Source: an uncultured Spirochaetales bacterium
GTDB taxonomy: Bacteria > Spirochaetota > Spirochaetia > Sphaerochaetales > Sphaerochaetaceae
Assembly (NCBI GenBank): GCA_949285785.1
Contig: CASEAG010000005.1
Location: 1-46,859, forward strand
DNA length: 46,859 nucleotides
Direction: 5' to 3'
Positions 1-8,982 of the stretch are shown one piece after another. Both the position numbers and the translations under genes were made by a program. The notes under the pieces are model-generated. The model saw nothing but the letters and a program-made list of their open reading frames with translations. It was not told the DNA's origin and made no database searches. Each line of letters opens with the position of its first letter. Position 1 is the stretch's first letter.

Positions 1-488
1 CCGAGGTTGATCTCGACGACCATCTCGAGGTCGCAGTCCTCCATCATCGTGAAGATCTCGAGCTCGGGGTTGAGAATCGTCACGGTGTCCCTCTCGAGGG
101 TCTTTCCAGTGACGATGCCCGGGCCCTGGCATGTGATGGTGAGGGTCGTCCCCTCGCTATCCTCAGGCATGGAGATCTCGAGCTTCTTCAATGCGGCGAT
201 GATATCGGCGATGTCCTCGCGTACGCCGGGAATCGACTCGTACTCGCTCGTGACTGTGTGTGGCTCCCTACCCTCCGTGGCGGCGAATGTCGTGAACTGG
301 ACTGCAGTCACGGCATAGCCCTGGATAGAGGACAGGAGCACACGGCGGAGTGTGTTTCCTACAGTCGTACCGAATCCCCTCTCGAACGGATAGGCGATGA
401 ACTTTCCGTACTTGGGATCCGATACGCTGTGGTCGTATGTGACACCAGATGGCTTCTTGAAGCCCTTCAGAAGGTTTTTACGTGCCAT
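1..488 (-). CDS. rpoA: RNA polymerase alpha subunit, N-terminal part (runs off the window)
   Basis: Encodes the start of the alpha subunit, whose dimer is the scaffold for assembling beta and beta-prime. About 162 codons are present from an ATG at 488, and the C-terminal DNA-binding domain lies beyond the left edge. The family block PFERGFGTTVGNTLRRVLLS is clear near residues 28-50 and belongs to the dimerisation domain. An AGGAG ribosome-binding site precedes the ATG. It follows rpsK by 82 bp, and no rpsD lies between them as it does in E. coli. Partial only because of the window edge; I see no frame damage. Confidence 0.95.
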   Translation of the reverse strand, partial: MARKNLLKGFKKPSGVTYDHSVSDPKYGKFIAYPFERGFGTTVGNTLRRVLLSSIQGYAVTAVQFTTFAATEGREPHTVTSEYESIPGVREDIADIIAALKKLEISMPEDSEGTTLTITCQGPGIVTGKTLERDTVTILNPELEIFTMMEDCDLEMVVEINL

Positions 489-513
489 GTTTACTCCTTA
501 TCTAGTCTTGATC

Positions 514-563
514 AGACGTCCAACGAACGTCTTTCCGATGGAAGAGGGATGGCTGTCCATCCC
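514..563 (-). promoter_or_regulatory. Two small hairpins in the rpsK-rpoA gap
   Basis: The rpsK-rpoA spacer holds two perfect inverted repeats. One has 7-bp arms GGGATGG/CCATCCC (546-552 and 557-563, 4-nt loop) and the other 6-bp arms AGACGT/ACGTCT (514-519 and 527-532). Neither has a T-run, so they look like RNA processing, pausing or translational-control structures rather than terminators. A role is inferred only. Confidence 0.4.
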
Positions 564-570
564 TGCATCA

Positions 571-948
571 TCAGACGCGGCGGGTCTTGCGCGGGCGGCA
601 TCCGTTGTGGGGAATCGGCGTGACGTCGCGGATAGTGCGGACCTTGAGTCCGAGGACGCCGAGCGTCCTGATTGCACTCTCGCGGCCTACGCCAGGTCCC
701 TTGACGAAGACGTTGACGCTCTTGAGACCATAGTCCATCGCCTTCTTCGCGGCAGTCTCACATGTAGTCTGCGCGGCATACGGAGTGGACTTCTTTGCAC
801 CTCTGAAACCAAGACCACCGGCACTTGCCCAGGAAAGAGCGTTTCCAGCGAGATCTGTAACAGTGATGATGGTATTGTTGAAGGTCGCCTGGATATAGAC
901 GTTACCTTCCAAAACCGTCTTTTTGACTTTACGTTTCTGATTAGCCAT
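571..948 (-). CDS. rpsK: 30S ribosomal protein S11
   Basis: Small-subunit platform protein that contacts the 690 and 790 loops of 16S rRNA near the mRNA exit. The 125-aa length is normal. The family tail [19 protein letters not shown] is intact at the C-terminus, with [12 protein letters not shown] near residues 24-35. It lies between rpsM (16-bp gap) and rpoA in the alpha-operon part of the long ribosomal transcript. Nothing is unusual. Confidence 0.98.
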   Translation of the reverse strand: MANQKRKVKKTVLEGNVYIQATFNNTIITVTDLAGNALSWASAGGLGFRGAKKSTPYAAQTTCETAAKKAMDYGLKSVNVFVKGPGVGRESAIRTLGVLGLKVRTIRDVTPIPHNGCRPRKTRRV

Positions 949-964
949 AGATTACACCTGATCC

Positions 965-1330
965 TTATTTCTTCTTTCCTGCAACGGTCTTCTTCTTGCC
1001 CTTGCGGGTACGTGCGTTGGTCTTGGTCCTCTGACCACGGACAGGAAGTCCCTTCCTGTGCCTGAGACCACGGTAGCATCCGATATCCATCAAGCGCTTG
1101 ATGTTGAGAGCGACCTCGGTCCTGAGGTGACCCTCGATCTTGTACTCCTCCTCGATGACTTTTCTCAGAAGAGCGACATCATCAGCACTGAGGGTGTTGA
1201 TTCTGACGTTCGGATCGATATTCGTCTTGGCGCAGATCTCCTCGGCGGAGGTTCTGCCGATGCCATAGATGTAGGTCAGGGCAATCTTGACTGCCTTATT
1301 AGGCAGGTCTACACCTGCGATACGTGCCAT
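965..1330 (-). CDS. rpsM: 30S ribosomal protein S13
   Basis: Head protein of the small subunit that bridges to the large subunit and touches the P-site tRNA. The 121-aa product opens [11 protein letters not shown] and has the helix-two-turn-helix [13 protein letters not shown]. Its basic C-terminal tail contains [18 protein letters not shown], which reaches the tRNA. It sits between rpmJ (18-bp gap) and rpsK. Confidence 0.98.
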   Translation of the reverse strand: MARIAGVDLPNKAVKIALTYIYGIGRTSAEEICAKTNIDPNVRINTLSADDVALLRKVIEEEYKIEGHLRTEVALNIKRLMDIGCYRGLRHRKGLPVRGQRTKTNARTRKGKKKTVAGKKK

Positions 1331-1348
1331 ATTACAAGGCCTCCTAGA

Positions 1349-1462
1349 TTATTTTTGTCTCTGCTTGTGCTTGGGGTTCTCACAGATGATGCGCACGACG
1401 CCGGCGCGTCTGATGACCTTGCACTTGTCACAAATCGGTTTAACACTTGCTCTTACTTTCAT
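1349..1462 (-). CDS. rpmJ: 50S ribosomal protein L36
   Basis: Short ORF of 37 codons plus TAA, read directly from the minus strand: [19 protein letters not shown], then a [17 protein letters not shown] tail. It keeps all four zinc ligands (Cys11, Cys14, Cys27, His32), so it is the zinc-containing form. L36 binds 23S rRNA near the peptidyl-transferase side of the large subunit. It sits between secY and rpsM with no infA, adk or map gene between, unlike Bacillus. The ATG at 1462 has an AGGAG site upstream. Confidence 0.95.
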   Translation of the reverse strand: MKVRASVKPICDKCKVIRRAGVVRIICENPKHKQRQK

Positions 1463-1473
1463 AGTGAAGACTC

Positions 1474-2790
1474 CTAGATTTTCTTGATCTTACGACCGGT
1501 GGTCATAAAACCGTCATGGTGATGCAGCTTCATCATCGAGTCGAGCTGGCGCACGGTCTCGAGGCAGACACCGACCATGATGATCAGCGAGGTGCCTCCG
1601 AAGAGCATGGCAACATCGGCAGGGAAGTTGAAGAACTTCTGTATCAGGGTAGGAATCAGTGCGATGAATGCAAGGAAGAGAGAACCGGGGAGGACGATCC
1701 TGTTGAGGACCTTCCTGAGATACTTCTCCAGATTGTCATTGCTGATGCTGGGGATAGTACCACCGTTGTCTCTGATGTTCTTTGCAATCTCGTCAGGATT
1801 CAGGCTCACCTGCGTATAGAAGAATGCAAAACCTATAATCAACAGGGTGTAGATAATCAGATAGGGGGCACCCTGGGGATTGAGGAAGTCGGCCACAGAC
1901 TGGAGCCAGCCCACGTTCGGAGCAAGCGAAGTCGCAATCTGGAGCGGGAACGAAAGCAGCGCGGATGCGAAGATGACCGGGATGACTCCGGAGGGGTTGA
2001 TCTTGAACGGGATGTAGTTGGATCCGCCCTGATACATCTTGTTTCCGACGACACGCTTTGCGTACTTCACGGGAATCTTTCTCATTCCCTTCTCCTCATA
2101 GACGACCATGATGACGACGAACACGTACATCACGACGACCACGATGACGGAAAGCCAGCTGAGGCTTCCGGCGGCGATGCTGGAGAAGAGCGTCGAGAAC
2201 GCACTGGGCATTCTGGCGACGATACCGGCGAAGATGAGCAGCGAGATGCCGTTTCCGACACCATACTGCGTGATCTTGTCTCCGAGCCATACCAGGAACA
2301 TGGAACCGGCTGTGACAGAGATCATCGCAATCAGAGTGAACGGAACCCTCGACATGACGATGGCCTCCGGAATCGTGGAGGCATACACTGTCACGGCGAA
2401 GGACTGGATCAGACAGACGACAATCGTGCCATAGCGCGTGTACTGCTGAATCTTCTTGCTACCATGAGGATCCTGCGCAAGCTTCTTGAGGGAAGGCACT
2501 ACGAGCATCAGCAGCTGGATTATGATCTGGGTGCTGATGTAAGGCATGACACCCAGCATGAACAGGCTGAAGTTGCTGAAAGCACCACCCGAGAAAAAGT
2601 TCAGATATTCAGTGAAGCCTATCGTGGTGCTCTGGGCAGAGGCCAGGAAATAGGCTTCGAGGATGACTGGGTCGATTCCGGGGATAGGTACGACTGTGCC
2701 GATGCGGCTCACTATCAGCAAGCCGATCGTCACAAGCACCTTCTTGCGGACGTCATTCATCCTCATCATATCTACAAGTGAGTTCGACAT
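1474..2790 (-). CDS. secY: Protein translocase subunit SecY
   Basis: Channel-forming subunit of the Sec translocon in the inner membrane. At 438 aa with about ten hydrophobic segments it has the usual size. The plug/TM2 region, the loop [16 protein letters not shown] (about residues 236-251) and [15 protein letters not shown] are typical. The cytosolic C5 loop is odd: where most SecY proteins have PGIRPG, with the Arg needed for SecA action, this one reads IPSISND after NIRDNGGT. The frame there is open and clean, so this is a real substitution. It lies between rplO and rpmJ, the standard spc position. SecE is encoded at 25709-25891. Confidence 0.97.
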   Translation of the reverse strand: MSNSLVDMMRMNDVRKKVLVTIGLLIVSRIGTVVPIPGIDPVILEAYFLASAQSTTIGFTEYLNFFSGGAFSNFSLFMLGVMPYISTQIIIQLLMLVVPSLKKLAQDPHGSKKIQQYTRYGTIVVCLIQSFAVTVYASTIPEAIVMSRVPFTLIAMISVTAGSMFLVWLGDKITQYGVGNGISLLIFAGIVARMPSAFSTLFSSIAAGSLSWLSVIVVVVMYVFVVIMVVYEEKGMRKIPVKYAKRVVGNKMYQGGSNYIPFKINPSGVIPVIFASALLSFPLQIATSLAPNVGWLQSVADFLNPQGAPYLIIYTLLIIGFAFFYTQVSLNPDEIAKNIRDNGGTIPSISNDNLEKYLRKVLNRIVLPGSLFLAFIALIPTLIQKFFNFPADVAMLFGGTSLIIMVGVCLETVRQLDSMMKLHHHDGFMTTGRKIKKI

Positions 2791-2805
2791 GACAACCTTC
2801 TCTTG

Positions 2806-3237
2806 TTACTTGACAGAGCCTCCGGCCTGCTCGACAGCCTTTGCTGCGGAAGCGGAGACCTTGACGCCTTCGATTGTGAGTTTCTTGGTGATCTCCCCAT
2901 TGTTGAGGATCTTCGCCTGAACATCCTTGCCCTTCACAAGGCCCTTCTCCTTCAGGGACTCGGCAGTTACGACGTCGCCGTCGGCAAATGCCGCGTCAAG
3001 TGCGGAGAGGGAAAGCGCCACATAGGTCACCTTGAAAGGATAGTTGGAGAAACCACGGCTGGCGACACGCCTGTAAAGCGGCATCTGTCCGCCTTCGAAA
3101 CCAAGGCGGACACCACCACCGGAGCGGCTGTTCTGTCCATCATGACCACGTCCACAGGCCCTGCCTTTGCTGGAGGCGCCACGACCGACGATGGTCTTCT
3201 TTCTATTTGCACCATAGGGTGCGTTGATCTGTGCCAT
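2806..3237 (-). CDS. rplO: 50S ribosomal protein L15
   Basis: Late-assembly protein of the large subunit. I start it at the ATG at 3237 (MAQINAPYGANRKK), giving 143 aa; upstream in-frame starts would overlap rpmD. The glycine-rich N-terminal extension (GRGASSKGRACGRGHDGQN) and LGFEGGQMPLYRR are the L15 signature. It is 1 bp from rpmD and 15 bp before secY. Confidence 0.96.
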   Translation of the reverse strand: MAQINAPYGANRKKTIVGRGASSKGRACGRGHDGQNSRSGGGVRLGFEGGQMPLYRRVASRGFSNYPFKVTYVALSLSALDAAFADGDVVTAESLKEKGLVKGKDVQAKILNNGEITKKLTIEGVKVSASAAKAVEQAGGSVK

Positions 3238-3238
3238 C

Positions 3239-3424
3239 TTAAATCTCCTCGACCTTAACCATGTGAGCGACTTTGCGCACCATGCCAAGGGTGGCCGGTG
3301 TCGCAGCGTGAACAACAGAGCTATGCATCTTTCCCAGACCGAGGGCCTTGATGGTGGCCCTCTGCTTCGGGAGTGTTCCAGCTACTGAACGAACCAGTGT
3401 GATTTTAATGTTCTTCTCTGCCAT
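3239..3424 (-). CDS. rpmD: 50S ribosomal protein L30
   Basis: Small large-subunit protein, 61 aa from the ATG at 3424 (MAEKNIKITLVRS). An in-frame ATG four codons earlier lies almost on the rpsE stop and is less likely. The L30 pattern, with a basic KQRATIKALGLGKMHSSV turn followed by TPATLGMVRKVAHMV, is complete. It sits between rpsE and rplO, as in other spc operons. Confidence 0.95.
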   Translation of the reverse strand: MAEKNIKITLVRSVAGTLPKQRATIKALGLGKMHSSVVHAATPATLGMVRKVAHMVKVEEI

Positions 3425-3426
3425 AA

Positions 3427-3933
3427 TCAACCCCACATTTCCTTGAGAGACTTGCCTCTGCTCTTGGCCAGCGCCTTGGCATCGAAAAGGTTCTCGAATG
3501 CATCGAAGGTGGCCTTGACAGTGTTGATGTTGTTCTTGGAACCGAGGGACTTGCTGAGCATGTCCTTGATGCCTGCCGCGTCGGCGACGGCCTTGACCGC
3601 ACCACCCGCGATGACACCGGTTCCGGGGACTGCCGGACGCACGAGAACGCTTGCGCTCTTGTACTTGCCGAGCATCTCATGCGGAATCGTGCTTCCCTTC
3701 ATGGGCACCGTGATGAGACTGGCCTTCGCCTTCTCGGTGGCCTTGCGGATGGCATCAGAGACATCGTTAGCCTTTCCGAAGCCATAGCCGACCCTGCCAT
3801 CACCATAACCAACGACGACGAGCGCGGAGAACGAGAAGTTCTTACCACCCTTGACGACCTTGGTTACGCGGTTGATCTTGATCAGCTTCTCTACGTATCC
3901 GTCCTTGACTTCCTTATCTTTTGCTCTTTCCAT
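3427..3933 (-). CDS. rpsE: 30S ribosomal protein S5
   Basis: Decoding-fidelity protein that lines the mRNA entry channel. The ATG at 3933 (MERAKDKEVKDGY) gives 168 aa; a longer ORF would run into rplR. The double-stranded RNA-binding S5 domain appears as FSFSALVVVGYGDGRVGYGF (about residues 32-51), and the C-terminal domain has GTGVIAGGAVKAVADAAGI. It is 10 bp after rplR. Confidence 0.97.
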   Translation of the reverse strand: MERAKDKEVKDGYVEKLIKINRVTKVVKGGKNFSFSALVVVGYGDGRVGYGFGKANDVSDAIRKATEKAKASLITVPMKGSTIPHEMLGKYKSASVLVRPAVPGTGVIAGGAVKAVADAAGIKDMLSKSLGSKNNINTVKATFDAFENLFDAKALAKSRGKSLKEMWG

Positions 3934-3943
3934 ACAAAACCCC

Positions 3944-4303
3944 TTAGAACTTGACGCCTGCCGAGCGGGCTCCATCAGCGATGGCCTTCACGATTCCGTG
4001 ATAGATATAGCCATTGCGATCGAAGACGACGCTCTGGATATTCTTGTCCAGGCAGCGCTTTCCTACTGTCTCGCCGAGCTTGGCGGCGTCTGCGACACAG
4101 TTCTTGAGACCCTTGAGATCTGCCTCGACCGTGGAAGCGGAGACAAGCGTCCTGCCCTGGGTATCGTCGATTACCTGGACATACATGTGGAGGTTGCTTC
4201 TGAAGACTGTCATCCTAGGTCTCTCAGGCGTACCGGAGACTCTCTTCCTGATATGTGCCTTGCGGCGTGCAGCCTTGCGATTCTTTTCGACAATTCTGTT
4301 CAT
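3944..4303 (-). CDS. rplR: 50S ribosomal protein L18
   Basis: Binds 5S rRNA and places it in the central protuberance. The 119-aa length is normal. The basic N-terminus (NRKAARRKAHIRKRVSG) leads into RPRMTVFRSNLHMYVQVID, and the protein ends GARSAGVKF, all typical. It lies between rplF (12-bp gap) and rpsE. Confidence 0.97.
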   Translation of the reverse strand: MNRIVEKNRKAARRKAHIRKRVSGTPERPRMTVFRSNLHMYVQVIDDTQGRTLVSASTVEADLKGLKNCVADAAKLGETVGKRCLDKNIQSVVFDRNGYIYHGIVKAIADGARSAGVKF

Positions 4304-4315
4304 TCTGCTTACCCC

Positions 4316-4855
4316 TTATTTCTTGCCACCGGACTTTCCGACCTTGCGGCGGATGTTCTCGGTCTCATACTTGATTCCCTTGCCCTTGTACGGCTCAGGT
4401 CCACGCAGAGAGCGGATTTCGGCGCAGGTCTGACCCACCTTCTCCTTGCTGATGCCGGAGATGGTGATCTTGTTTCCATCGACTGCAGCCTGAACACCCT
4501 CGGGGATGACGTAGTCGATGATGGTCGAATAGCCGAGCGAGAGAGTGATGACGTTCTTGCCCAGCTCCGCCTTGTAGCCGACACCGTTGATCAGAAGGCT
4601 CTTGGAGAAACCCTGGCTGACGCCGACGATCATGTTGTTGATCAGCTGGCGATACAGACCGTGGAAGCTCCTGTTCTGGATCTCGTCGTCCTTTCTGGTG
4701 ACGATGACCTCGTTGTCCTTGACAGCGATGTCGATGTCTCCCTTGTAGGCCTGGGTCAGAGTGCCCTTTGGACCGGTGACCGTTATCATGTTGTCTGCAA
4801 CGGAGACCTTCACACCTGCCGGAATGGCGACAGGCAACTTACCGATACGTGACAT
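4316..4855 (-). CDS. rplF: 50S ribosomal protein L6
   Basis: Large-subunit protein near the factor-binding site, with two tandem alpha/beta domains. The 179-aa product starts MSRIGKLPVAIPAGVKVSV and ends with the L6 signature GPEPYKGKGIKYE and a basic tail. It follows rpsH by 13 bp and precedes rplR by 12 bp. Confidence 0.98.
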   Translation of the reverse strand: MSRIGKLPVAIPAGVKVSVADNMITVTGPKGTLTQAYKGDIDIAVKDNEVIVTRKDDEIQNRSFHGLYRQLINNMIVGVSQGFSKSLLINGVGYKAELGKNVITLSLGYSTIIDYVIPEGVQAAVDGNKITISGISKEKVGQTCAEIRSLRGPEPYKGKGIKYETENIRRKVGKSGGKK

Positions 4856-4868
4856 ACCTGACTCCTCC

Positions 4869-5267
4869 TTACCAGATTGTGCAGATCAGCTCGCCGCCGA
4901 CCTTGTTCTCGGCCGCCTTCCGTCCGGTGATGACACCAGAGGAGGAGGACACCACGACCACGCCGTAGCCATTGTAGACCCTGGGCATATCCTTGTAGCC
5001 GCTGTAGACACGGCGGCCAGGAGTGGAGATGCGCTCCAGACCATGGATGACAGGAGCCTGAGACTCGTCGTACTTGAGGTAAACGCGGATATAGGAAAGA
5101 TTATCCTTTGTAACCTTCTTGAAGTTCTTGATGAAGCCTTCGTTCTTCATGATCTTGACGATCTGGAGCTTCATCTTGCTTGTGGAGATATCCACCTTCT
5201 CATGCTTTGCCTGACTAGCATTCCTGATTTTAGTCAGCATATCTGCAATTGGATCACTTACTGCCAT
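4869..5267 (-). CDS. rpsH: 30S ribosomal protein S8
   Basis: Primary 16S rRNA-binding protein of the central domain, and in E. coli the repressor of the spc operon. The 132-aa product starts [17 protein letters not shown] and ends [19 protein letters not shown] plus GGELICTIW, the classic S8 C-terminal block. It is 10 bp from rpsN. I do not see a clear S8-target hairpin in front of rplE here, but I could not fold the RNA. Confidence 0.98.
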   Translation of the reverse strand: MAVSDPIADMLTKIRNASQAKHEKVDISTSKMKLQIVKIMKNEGFIKNFKKVTKDNLSYIRVYLKYDESQAPVIHGLERISTPGRRVYSGYKDMPRVYNGYGVVVVSSSSGVITGRKAAENKVGGELICTIW

Positions 5268-5277
5268 TTCTCAACTC

Positions 5278-5463
5278 CTACCAGCTTGACTTGGTCACGC
5301 CAGGGATCTGGCCTTCGCTTGCCAGTTCGCGGAAGCAAACTCTGCACATGTCGAACTTGCGCATATATCCACGCGGACGTCCACAGATTCTGCACCTGTT
5401 GTATCTGCGTGTGGAGAACTTGGGCTCTCTCTTGCACTTGACTATCATAGATTTCTTTGCCAT
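5278..5463 (-). CDS. rpsN: 30S ribosomal protein S14, zinc-binding type Z
   Basis: Short S14 of 61 aa that sits in the subunit head. It has two Cys pairs, Cys24-x2-Cys27 and Cys40-x2-Cys43, which bind zinc in the short form of the family; the long zinc-free form is about 100 aa. The linker [12 protein letters not shown] between the pairs is canonical, as is the C-terminal [11 protein letters not shown]. It lies between rplE (12-bp gap) and rpsH. Confidence 0.97.
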   Translation of the reverse strand: MAKKSMIVKCKREPKFSTRRYNRCRICGRPRGYMRKFDMCRVCFRELASEGQIPGVTKSSW

Positions 5464-5475
5464 ATTCCCGTCTCC

Positions 5476-6030
5476 TTACTTTGCAAAGGGCATTCCGAGC
5501 TTCTTAAGAAGAGCGAATGCCTCCTCATCAGTCTTCGCACTGGTGACGATTGCGACGTTGAGTCCGCTGACTCTCTCGATCTTGTCGTAGTCAATCTCCG
5601 GGAAGATGATCTGCTCCGTGATGCCAAGGGAATAGTTTCCATGGCCGTCGAACGCATTTGGATTGACACCCTTGAAGTCCTTGACGCGAGGCAGGGCGAT
5701 GCAGATGAGCCTCTCCAGGAAATACCACATGTTGTCACCTCTGAGAGTGACCATGGCTCCAATCTCCTGACCTTCCCTGACCTTGAAGTTGGCGATGGAC
5801 TTTCTAGCCTTCGTCCTCACGACATGCTGGCCGGAGATCTGCTCGAGCTCCTTGACTGCCGCGTCGAGAAGCTTCTTGTTGGTCGTCGCTTCGCCGACAC
5901 CGACGGAGAGGACGATCTTCTCGATGGCAGGAACCTGCATCCTGGAGGTATAACCGAACTCCTTGAAGAGCTCAGGAGCGATGCTCTCGTTGTACTTGAC
6001 CTTGAAATTTGGAACAAACTTATCTGCCAT
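5476..6030 (-). CDS. rplE: 50S ribosomal protein L5
   Basis: 5S rRNA-binding protein of the central protuberance that also touches the P-site tRNA. The start at 6030 ([16 protein letters not shown]) gives 184 aa; the ORF extends upstream only as an out-of-frame shadow of rplX. The L5 block [20 protein letters not shown] (about residues 73-92) is clear. The stop-to-start gap with rplX is 1 bp. Confidence 0.97.
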   Translation of the reverse strand: MADKFVPNFKVKYNESIAPELFKEFGYTSRMQVPAIEKIVLSVGVGEATTNKKLLDAAVKELEQISGQHVVRTKARKSIANFKVREGQEIGAMVTLRGDNMWYFLERLICIALPRVKDFKGVNPNAFDGHGNYSLGITEQIIFPEIDYDKIERVSGLNVAIVTSAKTDEEAFALLKKLGMPFAK

Positions 6031-6031
6031 T

Positions 6032-6331
6032 TCAGAGCACCTCACCCGTCTTCTTCGCGTAACGGACCTTCTTTCCGTTCTCGAACTTGTATCCGATCCT
6101 GCTTGTCTTGTCCTTGCTGACCAAGGCGACGTTGGAGACATGGATCGGAGCCTCGACAACCATGATTCCGCCCTTGTCCTGCTGACTCTTTCTGCGGATA
6201 GTCTTGGACACCATGTTGGCGCCCTGGACGACGACCCTTTCCTTCTCCGGGTCGACCTTCACAATCTTGCCGACCTTGCCCTTGTCCTTTCCGGCAATGA
6301 TCTTGACTGTGTCGTTTTTCTTAAGTCTCAT
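6032..6331 (-). CDS. rplX: 50S ribosomal protein L24
   Basis: Assembly initiator of the large subunit. The 99-aa product has the N-terminal KOW motif [20 protein letters not shown] (residues 10-29), followed by [13 protein letters not shown]. The C-terminal [18 protein letters not shown] is also family-like. It is 11 bp from rplN and 1 bp from rplE. Confidence 0.97.
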   Translation of the reverse strand: MRLKKNDTVKIIAGKDKGKVGKIVKVDPEKERVVVQGANMVSKTIRRKSQQDKGGIMVVEAPIHVSNVALVSKDKTSRIGYKFENGKKVRYAKKTGEVL

Positions 6332-6342
6332 CCTGTCTTCTC

Positions 6343-6708
6343 CTACAACACTTCCGGTGCGAGCGAAACAATCTTCATGTAGCCGTCGCGAAGCTCGCGG
6401 GCCACCGGTCCAAAGATACGCTTGCCGCGTGGGTTATTGTTGGCATCGATGATAACGCAAGCGTTGTCATCGAACCTGATATAGGTACCGTCAGGTCTGC
6501 GGTATTCCTTCTTTGTACGGACGATGACAGCCTTCAGGACGTCACCCTTCTTGATGGTTCCGTTCGGAAGAGCATCCTTGACCGCAACCACGATGATGTC
6601 GCCAACAGAAGCAACATACCTATGGCTGCCGCCCAGGACCTTGATGCACTGCACACGCTTTGCACCACTGTTGTCCGCTACGTTCAAATAAGTCTGCATC
6701 TGTACCAT
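6343..6708 (-). CDS. rplN: 50S ribosomal protein L14
   Basis: Large-subunit protein at the subunit interface, forming part of bridge B8. It is 121 aa, starting [19 protein letters not shown]; a start at Met4 is possible but the longer form matches the family. The 5-stranded barrel region [15 protein letters not shown] and the ending [18 protein letters not shown] are typical. Confidence 0.97.
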   Translation of the reverse strand: MVQMQTYLNVADNSGAKRVQCIKVLGGSHRYVASVGDIIVVAVKDALPNGTIKKGDVLKAVIVRTKKEYRRPDGTYIRFDDNACVIIDANNNPRGKRIFGPVARELRDGYMKIVSLAPEVL

Positions 6709-6720
6709 GACAATATCTCC

Positions 6721-6972
6721 TTAACGGGCCTTCTCGACAATCTGGACCAGTCTCCAGCACTTGTCCTTGCTGAGGTGGCGGCACTCCATGACACGAACCG
6801 TGTCACCGACGTGCGCCTCGTTCCTCTCGTCATGGGCCTTGATCTTCTTGGTACTGTTCACGTACTTCTTGTAGAGAGGGTGCAGGGTTCTATTGGTAAC
6901 CTCGACAACGATGGTCTTGTCCATCTTATCGCTCACTACAATACCATTAAAAGTCTTCTTTCTAGCTTCCAT
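6721..6972 (-). CDS. rpsQ: 30S ribosomal protein S17
   Basis: Early-assembly 16S rRNA-binding protein with an OB fold. The 83 aa include [20 protein letters not shown] and the family block [20 protein letters not shown]. It is 11 bp after rpmC and 12 bp before rplN. Confidence 0.97.
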   Translation of the reverse strand: MEARKKTFNGIVVSDKMDKTIVVEVTNRTLHPLYKKYVNSTKKIKAHDERNEAHVGDTVRVMECRHLSKDKCWRLVQIVEKAR

Positions 6973-6983
6973 TTCCAGCCTCT

Positions 6984-7193
6984 CTACTTGGATGCCTTGG
7001 CAATGCCGATATCATGTGCATGAATCATGGTGTTGAGTCTTGCAATGTCCCTTCTCACGGTTCTGAGAGCAAGGGGATTGTCAAGATGGCTCATCACCTG
7101 CTCAACCCTGAGATTCAGCAGTTCCTTCCTGAGCTTGTCGCGCTCTGCGACCATCTCTGCATAGGACATTTTCTGTAAGTTCTTCTTTTTCAT
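6984..7193 (-). CDS. rpmC: 50S ribosomal protein L29
   Basis: Helical protein beside the nascent-chain exit tunnel, close to where SRP and trigger factor dock. I choose the ATG at 7193 ([14 protein letters not shown]), giving 69 aa; longer in-frame extensions lie inside rplP. The two-helix pattern with [11 protein letters not shown] and [15 protein letters not shown] is L29-like. It is separated from rplP by 4 bp. Confidence 0.95.
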   Translation of the reverse strand: MKKKNLQKMSYAEMVAERDKLRKELLNLRVEQVMSHLDNPLALRTVRRDIARLNTMIHAHDIGIAKASK

Positions 7194-7197
7194 CGCT

Positions 7198-7614
7198 TCA
7201 CTCCTGAACCGCTCTCGAGACGAACTTCGTCTTGATCGGGAGCTTGGAAGCCGCAAGTGCAAGAGCCTCGCGGGCAAGAGTCTCGTCGACACCACCCATC
7301 TCGAACATGATGGCACCGGTCTTCACGACTGCAACCCATCCCTCGGGAGCACCCTTTCCATTACCCTGCCTGGTCTCGGCCGGCTTCTTGGTATAGGGCA
7401 TGTCGGGGAAGATGCGGATCCAGACCTTTCCACCTCTCTTGATGTGACGCGTCATGGCGACACGGGCAGCCTCGATCTGGCGGTTGGTGATCCACTTCGG
7501 CTCGGTCGCCATCAGGCCGTACTCTCCGAAACTGAGAGTATTGCCACGGTGGGCGACTGCATCGCGGGTACCGCGCTGCTTCTTTCTATATTTGATTCTC
7601 TTAGGACTAAGCAT
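7198..7614 (-). CDS. rplP: 50S ribosomal protein L16
   Basis: Protein at the base of the A-site tRNA elbow and the 5S rRNA. The 138-aa product starts [15 protein letters not shown] and has the L16 blocks [35 protein letters not shown] and [13 protein letters not shown]. It is 4 bp after rpsC and 4 bp before rpmC. Confidence 0.98.
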   Translation of the reverse strand: MLSPKRIKYRKKQRGTRDAVAHRGNTLSFGEYGLMATEPKWITNRQIEAARVAMTRHIKRGGKVWIRIFPDMPYTKKPAETRQGNGKGAPEGWVAVVKTGAIMFEMGGVDETLAREALALAASKLPIKTKFVSRAVQE

Positions 7615-7618
7615 TGCA

Positions 7619-8332
7619 CTAACTCCTTGTTGTCGCGTCTGCCTGAGCAGGCTTCTTCCTCACGACTCCACCGGCGACCTCCTCCTCGGGAGCGCCATGA
7701 GCGTAGATCTCGCCGTTGAAGACCCAGACCTTGACACCGATAGCACCATAGCTGGTCCTTGCGGCCTTGAAACCATAGTCGATGTCCGAGCGGAGAGTGT
7801 GAAGAGGCACACGACCTTCCTTCATCCACTCGCTCCTCGCGATATCGGCACCGCCGAGACGACCGGAGAGCTTGATCTTGATGCCCTGGGCACCACCAGC
7901 CATCGCACGTGCGATGCTGTTCTTCATGATGCGGCGGAAGGCACCTCTGTTCTCGATCTGCTTGGCGACGTTCTGAGCGATGATCTGGGCATCGATCTCA
8001 GGCTTCTTGATCTCCTTGATCTTGATCTGGACCTTCTTGTCAGTCAGCTTCTGCATCTTCTCGGCAAGCTTCTCGACATTGGCACCCTTGGCACCGATGA
8101 TGATGCCGGGGCGGGCAGTCGCAATCACCATGGTGATGCGCTGGGGCTTGCGGACGATCTCGACGTCGGAGATGTCTGCACCCTGGACCTCGGGACATGC
8201 AAGAAGGCTCTTGCGGAGCACGAGATCCTCATGGAGCGTATCCACATAGTCCCTAGGATCGACATACCACTTTGACTTCCAGGTCTTGTTGACTCCCAAC
8301 CTGAGTCCAATAGGATTGACTTTCTGGCCCAT
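7619..8332 (-). CDS. rpsC: 30S ribosomal protein S3
   Basis: Head protein at the mRNA entry channel with helicase-like activity. The 237 aa start [20 protein letters not shown]. The KH domain is visible as [20 protein letters not shown] (about residues 75-94), and the C-terminal S3 domain as [20 protein letters not shown]. Its ATG shares one base with the rplV stop, so the two genes are probably translationally coupled. Confidence 0.98.
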   Translation of the reverse strand: MGQKVNPIGLRLGVNKTWKSKWYVDPRDYVDTLHEDLVLRKSLLACPEVQGADISDVEIVRKPQRITMVIATARPGIIIGAKGANVEKLAEKMQKLTDKKVQIKIKEIKKPEIDAQIIAQNVAKQIENRGAFRRIMKNSIARAMAGGAQGIKIKLSGRLGGADIARSEWMKEGRVPLHTLRSDIDYGFKAARTSYGAIGVKVWVFNGEIYAHGAPEEEVAGGVVRKKPAQADATTRS

Positions 8333-8688
8333 TACTTACCTACCTTCTCGTCTACAACGACTGTGATGTGAGACATCCTCTTGAGCAGAATGTCACGTCT
8401 TCCGTGGGAACGTGCCCAGACCCTCTTGAGACGAGGACCGTCATCGACGAGGAGAGCTGCGACATAAAGCGAATCCTCATCCAGCTTCCTGTTGACATAC
8501 AAGGCATTGGCACCTGCGGACTTGAGAACTTTCAGAATAAGGCGAGCGCCCTTCTGAGGCATTGCCTCCAAAATGGCAACCGCTTCCGGATAGCTCTTTC
8601 CTCTCACCAGATTGGCGACTGGGCGGACCTTGGAAGGAGAAACCATAAGATACTTGGCAATTGCTTGATAACCTTTCTTAGTTTCCAT
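8332..8688 (-). CDS. rplV: 50S ribosomal protein L22
   Basis: Tunnel protein whose beta-hairpin reaches the constriction near the macrolide site. It is 118 aa. The family pattern SPSKVRPVANLVRGKSYPEA (about residues 18-37) is present, and the hairpin region is GPRLKRVWARSHGRRDILLK. It overlaps the rpsC start by 1 bp and follows rpsS by 9 bp. Confidence 0.97.
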   Translation of the reverse strand: METKKGYQAIAKYLMVSPSKVRPVANLVRGKSYPEAVAILEAMPQKGARLILKVLKSAGANALYVNRKLDEDSLYVAALLVDDGPRLKRVWARSHGRRDILLKRMSHITVVVDEKVGK

Positions 8689-8697
8689 TTTTATACC

Positions 8698-8970
8698 TTA
8701 CTTACCTTTCTTATCTGATGCGTGACCGCGGAAAACCCTGGTAGGAGCAAACTCGCCAAGCTTGTGTCCAACGAGGTTCTCTGTGACATAGACCGGAATC
8801 CAGGTCTTGCCGTTGTAGACAGAGATGGTGAACCCTACCATGTCAGGAATGATCATCGAGCTACGAGAGTAGGTCTTGATCATCGGCTTCTGACCAGACT
8901 TGTTTGATGCTTCAATCCTCTTGAGAAGACTCTCGTCCACAAAAGGACCTTTCTTGATTGACCTTGCCAT
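8698..8970 (-). CDS. rpsS: 30S ribosomal protein S19
   Basis: Head protein that pairs with S13. It is 90 aa, starting [20 protein letters not shown]; the block [20 protein letters not shown] and the tail [19 protein letters not shown] are canonical. It lies 12 bp after rplB. Confidence 0.98.
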   Translation of the reverse strand: MARSIKKGPFVDESLLKRIEASNKSGQKPMIKTYSRSSMIIPDMVGFTISVYNGKTWIPVYVTENLVGHKLGEFAPTRVFRGHASDKKGK

Positions 8971-8982
8971 TTACCTAAACTC

